Positions 25,759-34,512 are shown, numbered from the stretch's first letter. The stretch is 40,527 bases of DNA from an uncultured Eubacteriales bacterium (GCA_949292785.1 CASFBK010000019.1:1-40527), one strand, 5' to 3'. Notes: generated from the letters alone by a model not told the origin. A program made the numbers and translations.

Positions 25759-27732
25759 CTAATTAAAAATATTCTCTGTGTAGTTTTCCTGTGAAGACGC
25801 TTGTTCCTCCTGAGAAAGTTGCGCATCCTGTTCCTGACTCATGGCATTTTCTATCGCCTGTTGGTCTTCTTCATCCTTATAAATATTCATATAGGGAAAG
25901 AGTTCTGTAAAAATGTCTTTTGCCAGATTTGTGGCAAGACTGCTCTGAGCCTGATTTTCTACATTTGGCTCATTGATAACAACATATACCAGTACCTCCG
26001 GGTCTTCTACCGGTGCAAATCCAATAAAGGATACCAGATATTTCTGGTTACCACGGGGATATTTTTCCGCCGTACCGGTCTTTCCTCCCATGGAATATCC
26101 CTCCACCTTGGCGCTTTTTGCCGTACCGGAGGTAACCGTATTATATAAATAACCCTTTATGGTATCACTGGTCTGTTTGGAAATGGTCTGTTTCAATAAT
26201 ACAGGCTCTATCGTCTCAACCGTATTTCCATTATCATCCACAATCTTCTTCACCAAATGCGGTTGATAGTATTCTCCTCCATTAATAAGAGAACAAAATC
26301 CACTGGCAAGCTGTATCATAGTAACATTAAAGTTCTGCCCGAAGGAATAGGTTGCAAGGTCTGCACTTCCCATTTCTTCTACACCCTTTATCAATGTGTC
26401 TGTTTTTGCCTCTCCCGGTAAATCAATATTCGTCCTTAATCCAAAGTTAAAAATATTTTGATACTTACTAAATTCTTCTTTTCCTATCTTTTCTGCCATC
26501 TGCATCAGAGCATCATTACAGGAATTCATGATAGCCTGTTCTATGGTCTCTGAGCCATGACCGCCATGGGAATATGCTACGCATTTAATGGTATGCCCTC
26601 CCACTACCTCATATCCATCACAATAATAAGGCTCATCATTTTCACTTAATTTTCCCGTCTCAAGACCGGCTGCAACCGTAAAAGGCTTTGCAGTAGAGCC
26701 TGGTTCATAGGTATAGGTGGTACAGAAATTCTGCCAGATGCCATTTAACACATCCAGCGTTGTCTGTTCATCCATGGCATCAATCTCTTCCTGTGTATAA
26801 TATGCAGATAAATCCCAAGGATTATTCAAATCATAACTGCTGCTGTCTGCCATTGCAAGAATCTCACCATTTTGAGGGTTCATTACAATAACTGCAGTAT
26901 TTACGCTGCCGGGTCCCTCGGTAAATTCATTTGCATGAGCTTCATTAAATGCTGCGATTTTCTGTTCTACGATAGACTGAATATTGATATCAATCGTTGT
27001 AACCAGACTCTGTCCGTTTACTGCATCTTTAATGGTTTTTTCAACGTTATTATCTGAATTGAGATATCCATACTGTCTGCCGTTGATACCGTTTAAAGTA
27101 TCATTGTAATAATCCTCTAATCCGCCAATTCCTACATTTCCGGAAGTAGTAAAGCCAAGCACTTTACATGCAAGAGAATTATAAGGGTACTCTCTTACAT
27201 ATTCCTTCTCAAACCAGACTCCCTGCACATTCGGATTTACTTTATCCCCTTTATTCTTTCCTTCTGTATAAACCTCATTCTGCAGCTGTTCAAAAGCCTG
27301 AATTTCCTCATAAGGCAGCCTTTTACGCAAAACAAAGTAACGACTGTCCGGCTTTTCTGTCAGCGCAGCCTTTACCTCTTCTTCTGTTACATCGGGAAAG
27401 CACTGTACCAATGCCTTTACCGTAGGTTCTATATATTTTTCATCTTCATTGATTAGTTTACAATCCAGTATTACATTATATACGTCAACACTGGTTGCCA
27501 AAATTGTTCCCTGGGAATCCAGAATGTCACCACGTTCATATGGAATTGTCTGGCTATCATACCCCTGCTGGTTCAATACTCGTTTCTCGTACTCTTCTCC
27601 CTTGGTATATCTGATATAAAAAAGACGTACAATCAACACAATCAATAATACAATTACCAGAAAAAAAACTACCAGTAACTTTTTCTTCATAGATTGTGTA
27701 AACCGATTCGGTTTTCTTTTTCTTTTCGCCAA
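25759..27732 (-). CDS. Class B penicillin-binding protein, FtsI/PbpB-like
   Basis: The 657-aa divisome transpeptidase has an N-terminal basic tail and membrane helix (LLVVFFLVIVLLIVLIVRLF), a PBP dimerisation domain (about 55-240) and a transpeptidase domain with STAK (S346), SCN (404-406) and KTG (551-553), all canonical. The C-terminus is a Gln/Glu-rich tail with no PASTA domains, unlike B. subtilis PbpB. It lies directly after ftsL, the usual position of ftsI/pbpB, and is followed by a second PBP gene. Confidence 0.93.
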   Translation of the reverse strand: MAKRKRKPNRFTQSMKKKLLVVFFLVIVLLIVLIVRLFYIRYTKGEEYEKRVLNQQGYDSQTIPYERGDILDSQGTILATSVDVYNVILDCKLINEDEKYIEPTVKALVQCFPDVTEEEVKAALTEKPDSRYFVLRKRLPYEEIQAFEQLQNEVYTEGKNKGDKVNPNVQGVWFEKEYVREYPYNSLACKVLGFTTSGNVGIGGLEDYYNDTLNGINGRQYGYLNSDNNVEKTIKDAVNGQSLVTTIDINIQSIVEQKIAAFNEAHANEFTEGPGSVNTAVIVMNPQNGEILAMADSSSYDLNNPWDLSAYYTQEEIDAMDEQTTLDVLNGIWQNFCTTYTYEPGSTAKPFTVAAGLETGKLSENDEPYYCDGYEVVGGHTIKCVAYSHGGHGSETIEQAIMNSCNDALMQMAEKIGKEEFSKYQNIFNFGLRTNIDLPGEAKTDTLIKGVEEMGSADLATYSFGQNFNVTMIQLASGFCSLINGGEYYQPHLVKKIVDDNGNTVETIEPVLLKQTISKQTSDTIKGYLYNTVTSGTAKSAKVEGYSMGGKTGTAEKYPRGNQKYLVSFIGFAPVEDPEVLVYVVINEPNVENQAQSSLATNLAKDIFTELFPYMNIYKDEEDQQAIENAMSQEQDAQLSQEEQASSQENYTENIFN

Positions 27733-27745
27733 CTGTCACACCCTC

Positions 27746-28270
27746 TTATTTCTCTGGAATATCTTCATACTGGTTCATATAATCTGTAGTATCAATCTGA
27801 AAATATACAATCTGCTCCTTGGTCGGATATACCATACCAAGTTCATTAATTGCCGTGTTTTTCACGCTTTCCAAATCAATAGATGTGTTGATTCTTTTTA
27901 ATGTTGCATCGTTATCTGTTTTCAAATCCGTTACCTGATTTTCTAATGCTGTAACGGTTTTCATTCTGCTTGTAATATCAGACTGCAATTTCAAATAAAC
28001 TCCGCAGACACTTACCATAGCAACCATAGCTGCTGCTAAGAACACCACGTAGCCCGGGCTTAACTGCATTGCTTTTTGCTGGTTTTTTCTGGCTGCAATC
28101 TTTGCCTGTCGCTGTCTCTCTTCACGGACTCTGTCTTTTTCCTGCTTATGCTCCAGTTCACGATGTACCTGTTCACTTCTTCTCTGCGGTGCAGGTGCCA
28201 TCTTTCGCACTGTATTTCCTTCTATGTAATTCATATTTGTTCTATACGCTACCTCTTCTTGCTGTCTCAT
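27746..28270 (-). CDS. ftsL: Cell division protein FtsL-like
   Basis: The 174-aa bitopic protein has a long, very charged cytoplasmic tail (about 70 residues rich in R, E, K, Q), one membrane helix (YVVFLAAAMVAMVSVCGVYL) and an extracytoplasmic leucine-zipper-like coiled coil (VTALENQVTDLKTDND). Position between rsmH and pbpB identifies it as FtsL. AGGAG with 9-nt spacing supports ATG 28270; the frame is open upstream to a TTG inside rsmH. The cytoplasmic tail is longer than in Bacillus FtsL. Confidence 0.85.
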   Translation of the reverse strand: MRQQEEVAYRTNMNYIEGNTVRKMAPAPQRRSEQVHRELEHKQEKDRVREERQRQAKIAARKNQQKAMQLSPGYVVFLAAAMVAMVSVCGVYLKLQSDITSRMKTVTALENQVTDLKTDNDATLKRINTSIDLESVKNTAINELGMVYPTKEQIVYFQIDTTDYMNQYEDIPEK

Positions 28271-28310
28271 TCTATTATCACTCCTGACGCATCCCTGCTT
28301 ATTTTCATTA

Positions 28311-29261
28311 TTATTGCTGTCTTTCGGCCTTCTCAAAAACTCTTAATTTTGCACTCTTGGATCTGGAATTATATTCCATCTCTTCCTCCGTAGGTAAAAT
28401 TGGTTTTCTCGTTATTACTTTTCCTAACGGTTTCTTTCCACATACACAAACCGGAAAATCACTTGGACACGTACATGGATTCTCACTTTTCTTATAGATA
28501 CTTTTTACAATTCTGTCTTCTAATGAATGAAAGGTAATAATACAGATTCTTCCGCCTGGATTCAAAAGTTCTATCATATCCTCAAGGGAATTCTGTAATA
28601 CCTCCAGTTCCTTATTCAATTCGATGCGAATGGCTTGAAATGTCCGTTTTGCGGGATGCCCTGCATTCATCCGTATCTTTGCAGGAATCGCTGCCTTAAT
28701 AAGCTCCGTCAATTCTCCGGTGGTCTCAATAGGCTTTTCTTCTCGTGCTGCCACAATATGTTTGGCAATGTTTTTCGCAAATTTGTCTTCTCCATAGTCT
28801 CTGATAATACGATATAAGTCTCTTTCACTGTAGGTATTCACCAGTTCCTTTGCTGTGAACTCCTGTCGTCTGTCCATGCGCATATCTAAGGGCGCATCTT
28901 CTACCCGATAAGTAAATCCACGTTCCGGATCATCCAGTTGATAAGAGGAAACACCTAAATCCAATACGATGCCATCTACCTTACAGACACCAACTTCCAC
29001 TAATGCTTCCCGCATATCACAATAGTTGCTTCGGATAATCTGAACTTTATCTTCAAATTCCAGTAATCGCCGTGTAGCTGCCTTTATGGCATCTTCATCC
29101 TGGTCTATCCCAATAAATCTTCCTTTGGAAGAAAGCCGTTTGCAGACCTCATATGCATGTCCACCCCCACCAAGGGTTCCATCTACATAGATGCCATCCG
29201 GTTTTATCTTTAAGTTTTCTATGGTTTCTTTTAAAAGTACGGACTTGTGTTTGAATTCCAT
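28311..29261 (-). CDS. rsmH: 16S rRNA m4C1402 methyltransferase RsmH (MraW)
   Basis: The 316-aa SAM-dependent enzyme methylates N4 of C1402 in 16S r[28 protein letters not shown] (SAM loop), [41 protein letters not shown] and the C-terminal [12 protein letters not shown] are all diagnostic. Two Cys-rich spots ([16 protein letters not shown]) near the end are also common in the family. AAAGGA precedes ATG. It is the second gene of the dcw cluster. Confidence 0.97.
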   Translation of the reverse strand: MEFKHKSVLLKETIENLKIKPDGIYVDGTLGGGGHAYEVCKRLSSKGRFIGIDQDEDAIKAATRRLLEFEDKVQIIRSNYCDMREALVEVGVCKVDGIVLDLGVSSYQLDDPERGFTYRVEDAPLDMRMDRRQEFTAKELVNTYSERDLYRIIRDYGEDKFAKNIAKHIVAAREEKPIETTGELTELIKAAIPAKIRMNAGHPAKRTFQAIRIELNKELEVLQNSLEDMIELLNPGGRICIITFHSLEDRIVKSIYKKSENPCTCPSDFPVCVCGKKPLGKVITRKPILPTEEEMEYNSRSKSAKLRVFEKAERQQ

Positions 29262-29309
29262 GCATATTCCTTTCCGGCGCTTTTTTGTACCTTATGCCTA
29301 AATTTCTGT

Positions 29310-29741
29310 CTAAATCGTGAGTCCCAGACTTGCCATATGTTCTGCGATTTCCTCTACATCATCATATTCGCTGGTCTCCTGCCATCTGTCCTTGCTCCAT
29401 ATTTCAATATGGTTCAGGACTCCTGCCAAAACTACTTCCTTTTCCAATCCTGCAAATTCACGCAAAACAGCAGGAAGCAGTACTCTTCCCTGCTTGTCCA
29501 CTTCACAGGAAGCAGCGCCTGCAAAGAAGAATCTTGCAAACTTTCTGGCTTCTTTGGAGAATTGTGATACTTCACGGAATTTATCTTCGATGATTTTCCA
29601 TTCGTCTGCGGGATACACGAATAAGCATCCATCCAGCCCCTTTGTCACAACAAATTCATCACCAAGTAATTCTCTGAATTTGGACGGTACTATCAGTCTG
29701 CCTTTTGTATCGATTGTGTGATTAAATTCTCCCATGAACAT
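29310..29741 (-). CDS. mraZ: Transcriptional regulator MraZ
   Basis: The 143-aa protein has two SpoVT/AbrB-type swapped-hairpin domains: FMGEFNHTIDTKGRLIVPSKFRE and ASCEVDKQGRVLLPAVLREFA. MraZ forms a ring and binds repeated boxes to control its own operon. AAGGTGA lies before the ATG. It is the first gene of the dcw cluster and has its own promoter and box array upstream. Confidence 0.97.
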   Translation of the reverse strand: MFMGEFNHTIDTKGRLIVPSKFRELLGDEFVVTKGLDGCLFVYPADEWKIIEDKFREVSQFSKEARKFARFFFAGAASCEVDKQGRVLLPAVLREFAGLEKEVVLAGVLNHIEIWSKDRWQETSEYDDVEEIAEHMASLGLTI

Positions 29742-29791
29742 TGAAAATCACCTTCTAACCGTACAGGCTGTGATGAAATTTATGTGGTTTT

Positions 29792-29851
29792 CCACATTTC
29801 TATCCACTTATCCACCACTTTACACCCTTTTCTACCACTTTCCTCCACTTT
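29792..29851 (-). promoter_or_regulatory. MraZ-type operator array
   Basis: Minus-strand GTGG-containing units of the AAAGTGGNNN type recur at 29845, 29835, 29825 (variant AAAAGGG), 29815, 29804 and 29792 (left ends of the plus-strand complement), with 10-12 bp periods. Tandem AAAGTGN boxes of 10-bp period are the reported MraZ targets. They lie just downstream of the promoter, so MraZ would block its own operon. Confidence 0.75.
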
Positions 29852-29858
29852 TTCTTCC

Positions 29859-29887
29859 ATTCTAGCCTATTAACGGAAAAAAAGCAA
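29859..29887 (-). promoter_or_regulatory. SigA-type promoter of the dcw operon (mraZ)
   Basis: Minus strand: TTGCTT (29882-29887), 17-bp spacer, TAGAAT (29859-29864). The MraZ boxes begin directly downstream. Confidence 0.7.
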
Positions 29888-29957
29888 TAGAAAATTAAAA
29901 AAAGAAGTCCGTGAAAAAATCGTCTCAAAGCGCAAAAATACTGGGTTTTTTGGCAAC

Positions 29958-30006
29958 ATACCACATATTGTTGTGATGCTTCAAACGACACAACAATATG
30001 TGGTAT
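29958..30006. repeat. Perfect 18-bp inverted repeat
   Basis: ATACCACATATTGTTGTG (29958-29975) and its exact reverse complement (29989-30006) flank a 13-nt spacer. No T run follows on either strand. It lies between the mraZ promoter and the terminator of the Spo0E-like gene. Role unknown. Confidence 0.8.
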
Positions 30007-30058
30007 ACTTCTTCCATTTGGAACATTGTGGAGGGAAAAATTTCCCACAAACAGTAAA

Positions 30059-30100
30059 AAACCCTTTCGATAAGATTTTCTCTTACCGAAAGGGTTTCTT
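30059..30100 (-). terminator. Terminator of the Spo0E-like gene
   Basis: ACCCTTTCG pairs with CGAAAGGGT, with further TAAGA/TCTTA pairing inside. On the minus strand it is followed by TTTTTTAC. Confidence 0.8.
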
Positions 30101-30129
30101 ACTTACACTTATATTCTATTTTCTCATCT

Positions 30130-30309
30130 TCAACTACAATTACGCAGTTGAATTTTCTCTTCTTTTAATTGCATGTAATCAGCTATCAGCCTGTCCAATT
30201 GAATGCTAATCTGATAGCATTCCGTTCCTTCTACACCATTTCGAACGGCTACATCCAATTCTTCTCGTACGTTTTCAATTTGTTCTTTCAGTTCTAGCAA
30301 GTGTCTCAT
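30130..30309 (-). CDS. Spo0E-like aspartyl-phosphate phosphatase
   Basis: The 59-aa protein reads as an antiparallel helical hairpin of the Spo0E family (PF09388 type): an N-terminal helix (LLELKEQIENVREELD), a short turn, then ISIQLDRLIADYMQLK. The S-x-x-LD-x-LI-x-x-Y pattern is the family signature. Members dephosphorylate Spo0A-P and delay sporulation. GGAG at 7 nt precedes ATG. A SigA promoter and a core Spo0A box lie upstream. It stands alone between two terminators. Confidence 0.85.
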   Translation of the reverse strand: MRHLLELKEQIENVREELDVAVRNGVEGTECYQISIQLDRLIADYMQLKEEKIQLRNCS

Positions 30310-30335
30310 CCGACATCTCCTTTTCTCCCCATCTC

Positions 30336-30364
30336 ATTGTATCTTTTTCATGGGAAAAAATCAA
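30336..30364 (-). promoter_or_regulatory. SigA-type promoter of the Spo0E-like gene
   Basis: Minus strand: TTGATT (30359-30364), 17-bp spacer, TACAAT (30336-30341), 27 bp upstream of the start codon. Confidence 0.7.
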
Positions 30365-30393
30365 ACGAAAAACGTGTTTTTTTTACACAACAT

Positions 30394-30400
30394 TTCGACA
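30394..30400 (-). promoter_or_regulatory. Candidate Spo0A box
   Basis: Minus-strand TGTCGAA (context CTTGTCGAAA) matches the 0A-box core exactly. It is 30 bp upstream of the -35 of the Spo0E-like gene. Confidence 0.5.
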
Positions 30401-30430
30401 AGAAACACTTTTTTTTGCCTTTTCTCTCTT

Positions 30431-31033
30431 TTATGCTGCCGAAAGCAGCAAAGTTCCCGCGCTTTCGCCCTTGATAAGTAAAATAATTGCCTCCACTACC
30501 TGATGACATAACGCCACAATTTGACGGCAATCTCCTTCCACCGTATTCTTTATTTTGACATATCTGTTATGTGCCATCTGAATAAAATCGCAAATAGCTT
30601 CTGTACTGTTCAATACATTGGTATTACCACGAACCCAAATACGGTCCTTTAAAGCTTCACCACTGTCAATATATTCCTTCAGGCTTCTTTTCAGCTTTTC
30701 TTCGTATGCACAATGTTCTTTCAAATTTCCGGGATAATGAGCGTTATGAGGAAACGTAAAGTAATCGGCGATGTAATGTATAATCTCTCCCAAATGACGG
30801 TAAAATACACGTGTATTTATCTGGTAATCCTTTCTTCTCTCCACCAAAAGCTTCATTTCCTGCTGAACCTTTGGAAAGGTCCCTTCTATCTCATGGCGTT
30901 CTGTCAAAAAGGATGGCTTACAATCCGGCAAAATACTTCCAAGATAAAATGCCTTCCTATGCTTCTGCATATCCTGTTCTGCAAGACTGTCTACAATATA
31001 CTTCGCTAACGATATATGCGATTTTTTTCTCAT
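30431..31033 (-). CDS. Zinc-dependent phospholipase C-like protein
   Basis: The 200-aa protein matches the zinc-dependent phospholipase C fold (PF00882 type): SHISLAKYIVD at the start, FYLGSILPDCKPSFL, then RHLGEIIHYIADYFTFPHNAHY, in which the His and Asp residues are the usual zinc ligands. It lacks a signal peptide, so it is probably cytosolic, unlike secreted clostridial alpha-toxin; the substrate is unknown. GGAGGA supports the start at 31033. A terminator separates it from the DUF1540 gene upstream. Confidence 0.8.
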   Translation of the reverse strand: MRKKSHISLAKYIVDSLAEQDMQKHRKAFYLGSILPDCKPSFLTERHEIEGTFPKVQQEMKLLVERRKDYQINTRVFYRHLGEIIHYIADYFTFPHNAHYPGNLKEHCAYEEKLKRSLKEYIDSGEALKDRIWVRGNTNVLNSTEAICDFIQMAHNRYVKIKNTVEGDCRQIVALCHQVVEAIILLIKGESAGTLLLSAA

Positions 31034-31075
31034 TCTTTCCTCCATAGTCTTTCGACTCATGAATCTTTCTGCAAC

Positions 31076-31135
31076 AAAAAAGCAGGAAGACCGTTGACTG
31101 CTATTTGACATCAACTTTATTTTACTTCCTGCTTT
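31076..31135 (-). terminator. Terminator of the DUF1540 gene
   Basis: AAAGCAGGAAG and CTTCCTGCTTT form an 11-bp stem with a long loop that has a further GTTGA/TCAAC pairing. Six T follow on the minus strand. Confidence 0.75.
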
Positions 31136-31197
31136 CTCATTTTACAAGTAATTTTTTATTAAATCTTTGTAAATTATGCTGGTAATTTTAGTAAATG

Positions 31198-31515
31198 TTA
31201 TTTACATCTACACTCAAAGCTTGCACATTCTGTTTCTGAACAGGCACAGGCATTGCTTCCTGCAATTCCAATTTCCTCCGCACTACACTTACAGTTTTCG
31301 TTGAAATGGCAGTTGGTTGCATGACATTTTACATCAATTTCCTTATCCGGATGTCCTACGGAATTGCTTGCAGAATCTCTTCTCTCCTGAAAGCTTTCAC
31401 AGCGGGTCTCATTTGGAGCTTTCGCATCCTGTCCACCTATCATAATGTCACCTTTGCCACAAAGCTGCTCCTGATTGTATATACAGTTTTTTACAGCACA
31501 TTTTAATCGTGTCAT
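31198..31515 (-). CDS. DUF1540 domain protein (two Cys-rich repeats)
   Basis: The 105-aa protein carries two copies of the DUF1540 motif. Copy 1 runs from LKCAVKNCIYN to ETRCESF; copy 2 from VKCHATNCHFN to ETECASF. Each has four or more cysteines spaced C-x4-C..C..C, suggesting metal binding. The function is unknown. GGAG supports the start at 31515. It stands between thrS and its own terminator. Confidence 0.88.
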   Translation of the reverse strand: MTRLKCAVKNCIYNQEQLCGKGDIMIGGQDAKAPNETRCESFQERRDSASNSVGHPDKEIDVKCHATNCHFNENCKCSAEEIGIAGSNACACSETECASFECRCK

Positions 31516-31593
31516 CTTAAAATCTCCTTTCCAAAAATTTAATAACATTCTTAGTATGGAAATTTTAAAATGATTTATTCATGGTATTTCTTC

Positions 31594-33561
31594 CTATTTC
31601 TTTTCTTCCACAACCTCTTCCTTACGGATTTCCTTGGTGCGGATTTCCTTGCAGATTCGTTCAATAAAATCAGCTAATGGTTTCACGCCCTCATCTCCTG
31701 CAAAACGGCTTCGGACAGATACGGTCTTGTCTGCCTCTTCCTGCTGACCTACTACCAGCATGTATGGAAGCTTATCCAGTCTTGCTTCACGAATCTTATA
31801 TCCGATTTTTTCAGAACGATTGTCAACGCTGCAAAGAATCTTATTTTTCTTTAATTCTTTTTCCACTTCTGCCGCATAGGCTTCGTATTTATCGGAAATC
31901 GGCAGGATTCTTACCTGTTCCGGACACAGCCAGGTCGGGAACTTTCCTGCATATTTTTCAATGAGCCATGCAAGCGTTCTCTCGTAACATCCCATAGAAG
32001 TTCTGTGAATGATGTATGGGCGAATCTTGTCTCCGTTCTGGTCAATGTAGTACATATCAAACTGTTCTGCCAGCAGGGCATCCCACTGAATGGTAATCAT
32101 GGTGTCTTCTTTTCCGTATACGTTTTTGGTGTTAATATCAATCTTTGGTCCGTAGAAGGCTGCTTCTCCTACATCCTCTGTATACTCTATCTCAAGCTCA
32201 TTCATAATGTCACGCATATGCTGCTGTGTTTCTTCCCATACCTCCGGTTCTCCGATATATTTTTCCCGGTTCTCCGGATCCCATTTAGAGAGATGGTAGG
32301 TTACATCCTCTTCTACGCCTAAAGTGGTGAGGCAGTATTTTGCTAATGCCATACATTTCTTGAATTCTTCTACCATCTGGTCTGGTCTGACAATCAGATG
32401 TCCCTCGGAAATAGTAAACTGACGTACACGGGTCAGTCCATGCATTTCTCCGGAATCCTCATTACGGAACAGCGTGGAGGTCTCAGCATAACGCAGCGGC
32501 AAATCACGATAGGAATGTTGCTCTGCCTTGTATACATAATACTGGAATGGACAGGTCATTGGACGAAGTGCCAATACTTCCTTATCCTTTTCCTCGTCTC
32601 CTAATACAAACATTCCGTCTGTGTAGTGATCCCAGTGACCGGAAATTTTATATAAATCAGACTTTGCCATCAGCGGAGTCTTTGTACGGATATAGCCCCA
32701 CTCATTGTCCTCTAAGTCTTCAATCCATCTTTGCATGGTCTGGATAATCTTTGCCCCTTTTGGCATCAGAAGCGGCAGTCCCTGTCCGATGACATCAACG
32801 GTAGTAAAGAGCTTCATATCTCGTCCAAGCTTGTTGTGGTCACGCTTTTTAATATCTTCTAAATGCTCTAAATATGCATTTAATTCATCCTTGGTTGCAA
32901 ATGCAGTTCCGTAGATTCTCTGAAGCTGTGCTTTGTTGGAATCACCTCTCCAGTATGCCATGGAGGAGGAAGTCAGCTTAAATGCTTTAATCGGTTTTGT
33001 ACTCATCAGGTGAGGACCTGCACAAAGGTCCGTGAAGCCTTCTCCCTGCTTGTAGAAGGAAATTTCTGCATCTTCCGGAAGGTCTTCAATTAATTCTACC
33101 TTATAGGGCTCTTCTCTGTCTTTCATGAACTGAATGGCTTCCGCTCTTGGCAGAGTAAATTTCTCTAATTTATTTCCTTCTTTGATGATTTTTTTCATTT
33201 CCTTTTCCAGATTGTCTAAGTCTTCTCTGGAAAATGGTTCTGCTTCAAAGTCATAATAAAATCCTTCGTCTATGGAAGGTCCGATTGCCAGCTTGGCATT
33301 TGGAAACAGACGTTTTACGGCTTCTGCCAACACATGAGAACAGGTATGGCGCACGGTACGGATTCCTTCTGCATCCTTCTGAGTTAAAATATTTAATTCA
33401 CAGTCTTTTTCTAAAACAGTTCTTAAATCCACAACCTCACCGTTTACTTCTCCGGCACAGGCTGCTCTTGCTAATCCTTCGCTGATGTCTAATGCAATAT
33501 CATAGACGCTTTTTGCTTCGCTGTACTCCTTTACGGAGCCGTCTTTTAATGTGATTTTCAT
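31594..33561 (-). CDS. thrS: Threonyl-tRNA synthetase
   Basis: The 655-aa class II synthetase attaches threonine to tRNA-Thr. The N-terminal TGS domain (KITLKDGSVKEYSEAKSVYD) is followed by the editing domain with HTCSHVLAEAVKRLFP. The catalytic core has RPMTCPFQYYVYK (zinc Cys), RYAETSTLFRNE (motif 2) and HRTSMGCYERTLAWLIE (motif 3 region). The C-terminal anticodon-binding domain is complete. AAAGGAGAA fixes the start at 33561. Expression is controlled by the T-box leader upstream. Confidence 0.97.
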   Translation of the reverse strand: MKITLKDGSVKEYSEAKSVYDIALDISEGLARAACAGEVNGEVVDLRTVLEKDCELNILTQKDAEGIRTVRHTCSHVLAEAVKRLFPNAKLAIGPSIDEGFYYDFEAEPFSREDLDNLEKEMKKIIKEGNKLEKFTLPRAEAIQFMKDREEPYKVELIEDLPEDAEISFYKQGEGFTDLCAGPHLMSTKPIKAFKLTSSSMAYWRGDSNKAQLQRIYGTAFATKDELNAYLEHLEDIKKRDHNKLGRDMKLFTTVDVIGQGLPLLMPKGAKIIQTMQRWIEDLEDNEWGYIRTKTPLMAKSDLYKISGHWDHYTDGMFVLGDEEKDKEVLALRPMTCPFQYYVYKAEQHSYRDLPLRYAETSTLFRNEDSGEMHGLTRVRQFTISEGHLIVRPDQMVEEFKKCMALAKYCLTTLGVEEDVTYHLSKWDPENREKYIGEPEVWEETQQHMRDIMNELEIEYTEDVGEAAFYGPKIDINTKNVYGKEDTMITIQWDALLAEQFDMYYIDQNGDKIRPYIIHRTSMGCYERTLAWLIEKYAGKFPTWLCPEQVRILPISDKYEAYAAEVEKELKKNKILCSVDNRSEKIGYKIREARLDKLPYMLVVGQQEEADKTVSVRSRFAGDEGVKPLADFIERICKEIRTKEIRKEEVVEEKK

Positions 33562-33596
33562 GTTTATTCTCCTTTCCTTTTGTGCGAGTGCGCATG

Positions 33597-33636
33597 TAAA
33601 AAGTCCCACACACTACCGTAAGGTAATGCATGGGAC
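33597..33636 (-). terminator. Regulated terminator of the thrS T-box
   Basis: Minus strand: GTCCCATGCATTACC pairs with GGTAGTGTGTGGGAC around a short loop, followed by five T. The 5' arm follows the T-box core directly. Confidence 0.9.
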
Positions 33637-33860
33637 GAATATACTCGTGGTTCCACCCTGCTTGCTCTGTCAGCTAAACTGCAACAAAAGCCACTCATTC
33701 TGACGATAACGGAATCACCGGGCTGTATTAAAGCCGCTCCGAGGTGGTCTTCCACTGCTTTCCTGCCAAACCGCTCACACCACGAAGCGGCTTATACCCT
33801 CTTCGGCGGTTCTCTCTGTTGCATTTCCACAATGTACTCTTCTCTTCAACGCTTTCTCTA
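33597..33860 (-). promoter_or_regulatory. T-box riboswitch, Thr (thrS leader)
   Basis: The minus-strand transcript contains the T-box core AGGGTGGAACCACGAG (33644-33659), with the UGGA bulge that pairs with the tRNA acceptor end. Stem I shows CAGAGAG and GGTGTGAG. The specifier region reads GAAGACCACC; ACC (plus 33746-33748), a Thr codon followed by A, is the best specifier. CCGTTATC of stem III is present. Uncharged tRNA-Thr should stabilise the antiterminator and allow thrS expression. Confidence 0.93.
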
Positions 33861-33866
33861 AAATGT

Positions 33867-33895
33867 ATTTTAGACCCATTTTTTGCTTTTGTAAA
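33867..33895 (-). promoter_or_regulatory. SigA-type promoter of the thrS leader
   Basis: Minus strand: TTTACA (33890-33895), 17-bp spacer, TAAAAT (33867-33872), right after the SEC-C gene. Confidence 0.7.
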
Positions 33896-33912
33896 GAGTA
33901 AATTGCCAGAAT

Positions 33913-34419
33913 TTATTTATTTCTTCCGCAGCACTTCTTGTATTTTTTGCCGCTGCCGCATGGACATGGGTCGTTTGGATATACTTTTGCTTCCTTTACA
34001 ATGGTGCCGGACTTCTTCTGTTCGATATAAAGTCTGTGTCTGGTCTCTTCGTCAAAAATTTTCTCCCACTGAGGCAGTTCGTATAACCAGTCAGCCTTTG
34101 CGTCTACCATGTTCTTATAGAGTTTTTCCTTATCAAAGGCAAGGCTTACCTTTGTGTCCTCTTCCATCTCTTCGATTGGATTTGCCTCTATTAAGCTGTC
34201 ATTGATTCCGTCTAAGAAACCGGTCATTTCCATTACGGACAGATTGTATTTCTCTGCCAGCTCTTTTACGGTTCCTTCTACTGCTTCGTCCGGGTTCTCC
34301 AACAGCTTCTCGTATACGCCTTTTTCCAGCATGAAGTAATTCTGCCAGAACTTCTGAAGCTGTCCTCTATCTGTCTCTTCATTGTATGCAACACTTCTCC
34401 ATTGCTCTAATAATGCCAT
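33913..34419 (-). CDS. SEC-C metal-binding domain protein
   Basis: The 168-aa protein ends with a SEC-C motif, [18 protein letters not shown], which binds zinc as in SecA. The rest is helical and acidic ([28 protein letters not shown]), a common stand-alone Clostridia type of unknown role. It may bind proteins or ribosomes through the zinc motif. I favour ATG 34419; ATGs at 34431 and 34443 are in frame but have poorer spacing. Confidence 0.85.
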   Translation of the reverse strand: MALLEQWRSVAYNEETDRGQLQKFWQNYFMLEKGVYEKLLENPDEAVEGTVKELAEKYNLSVMEMTGFLDGINDSLIEANPIEEMEEDTKVSLAFDKEKLYKNMVDAKADWLYELPQWEKIFDEETRHRLYIEQKKSGTIVKEAKVYPNDPCPCGSGKKYKKCCGRNK

Positions 34420-34483
34420 AATAAATACCATCCTTTGTTTCAAAAATTATCACTGCATATGCAAAATATATACACGCTATAAC

Positions 34484-34512
34484 AGTATAACTCATTTCAG
34501 GTGATTTTTCAA
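34484..34512 (-). promoter_or_regulatory. SigA-type promoter of the SEC-C gene
   Basis: Minus strand: TTGAAA (34507-34512), 17-bp spacer, TATACT (34484-34489), 28 bp after the HPr stop. Confidence 0.75.

Noticed and set aside
28271-28336. N-terminal extension of FtsL into rsmH
   Set aside because: It would need a TTG start without ribosome site; ATG 28270 has AGGAG.
29786-29818. DnaA-box-like sequences (TTTTCCACA, TTATCCACC)
   Set aside because: Each has a mismatch to TTATNCACA and they coincide with the MraZ box ladder; there is no dnaA or origin context.
29958-30006. Reading the 18-bp inverted repeat as an NrdR operator
   Set aside because: NrdR boxes come as two short similar sites near nrd genes; this is one long exact palindrome and no nrd gene is near.
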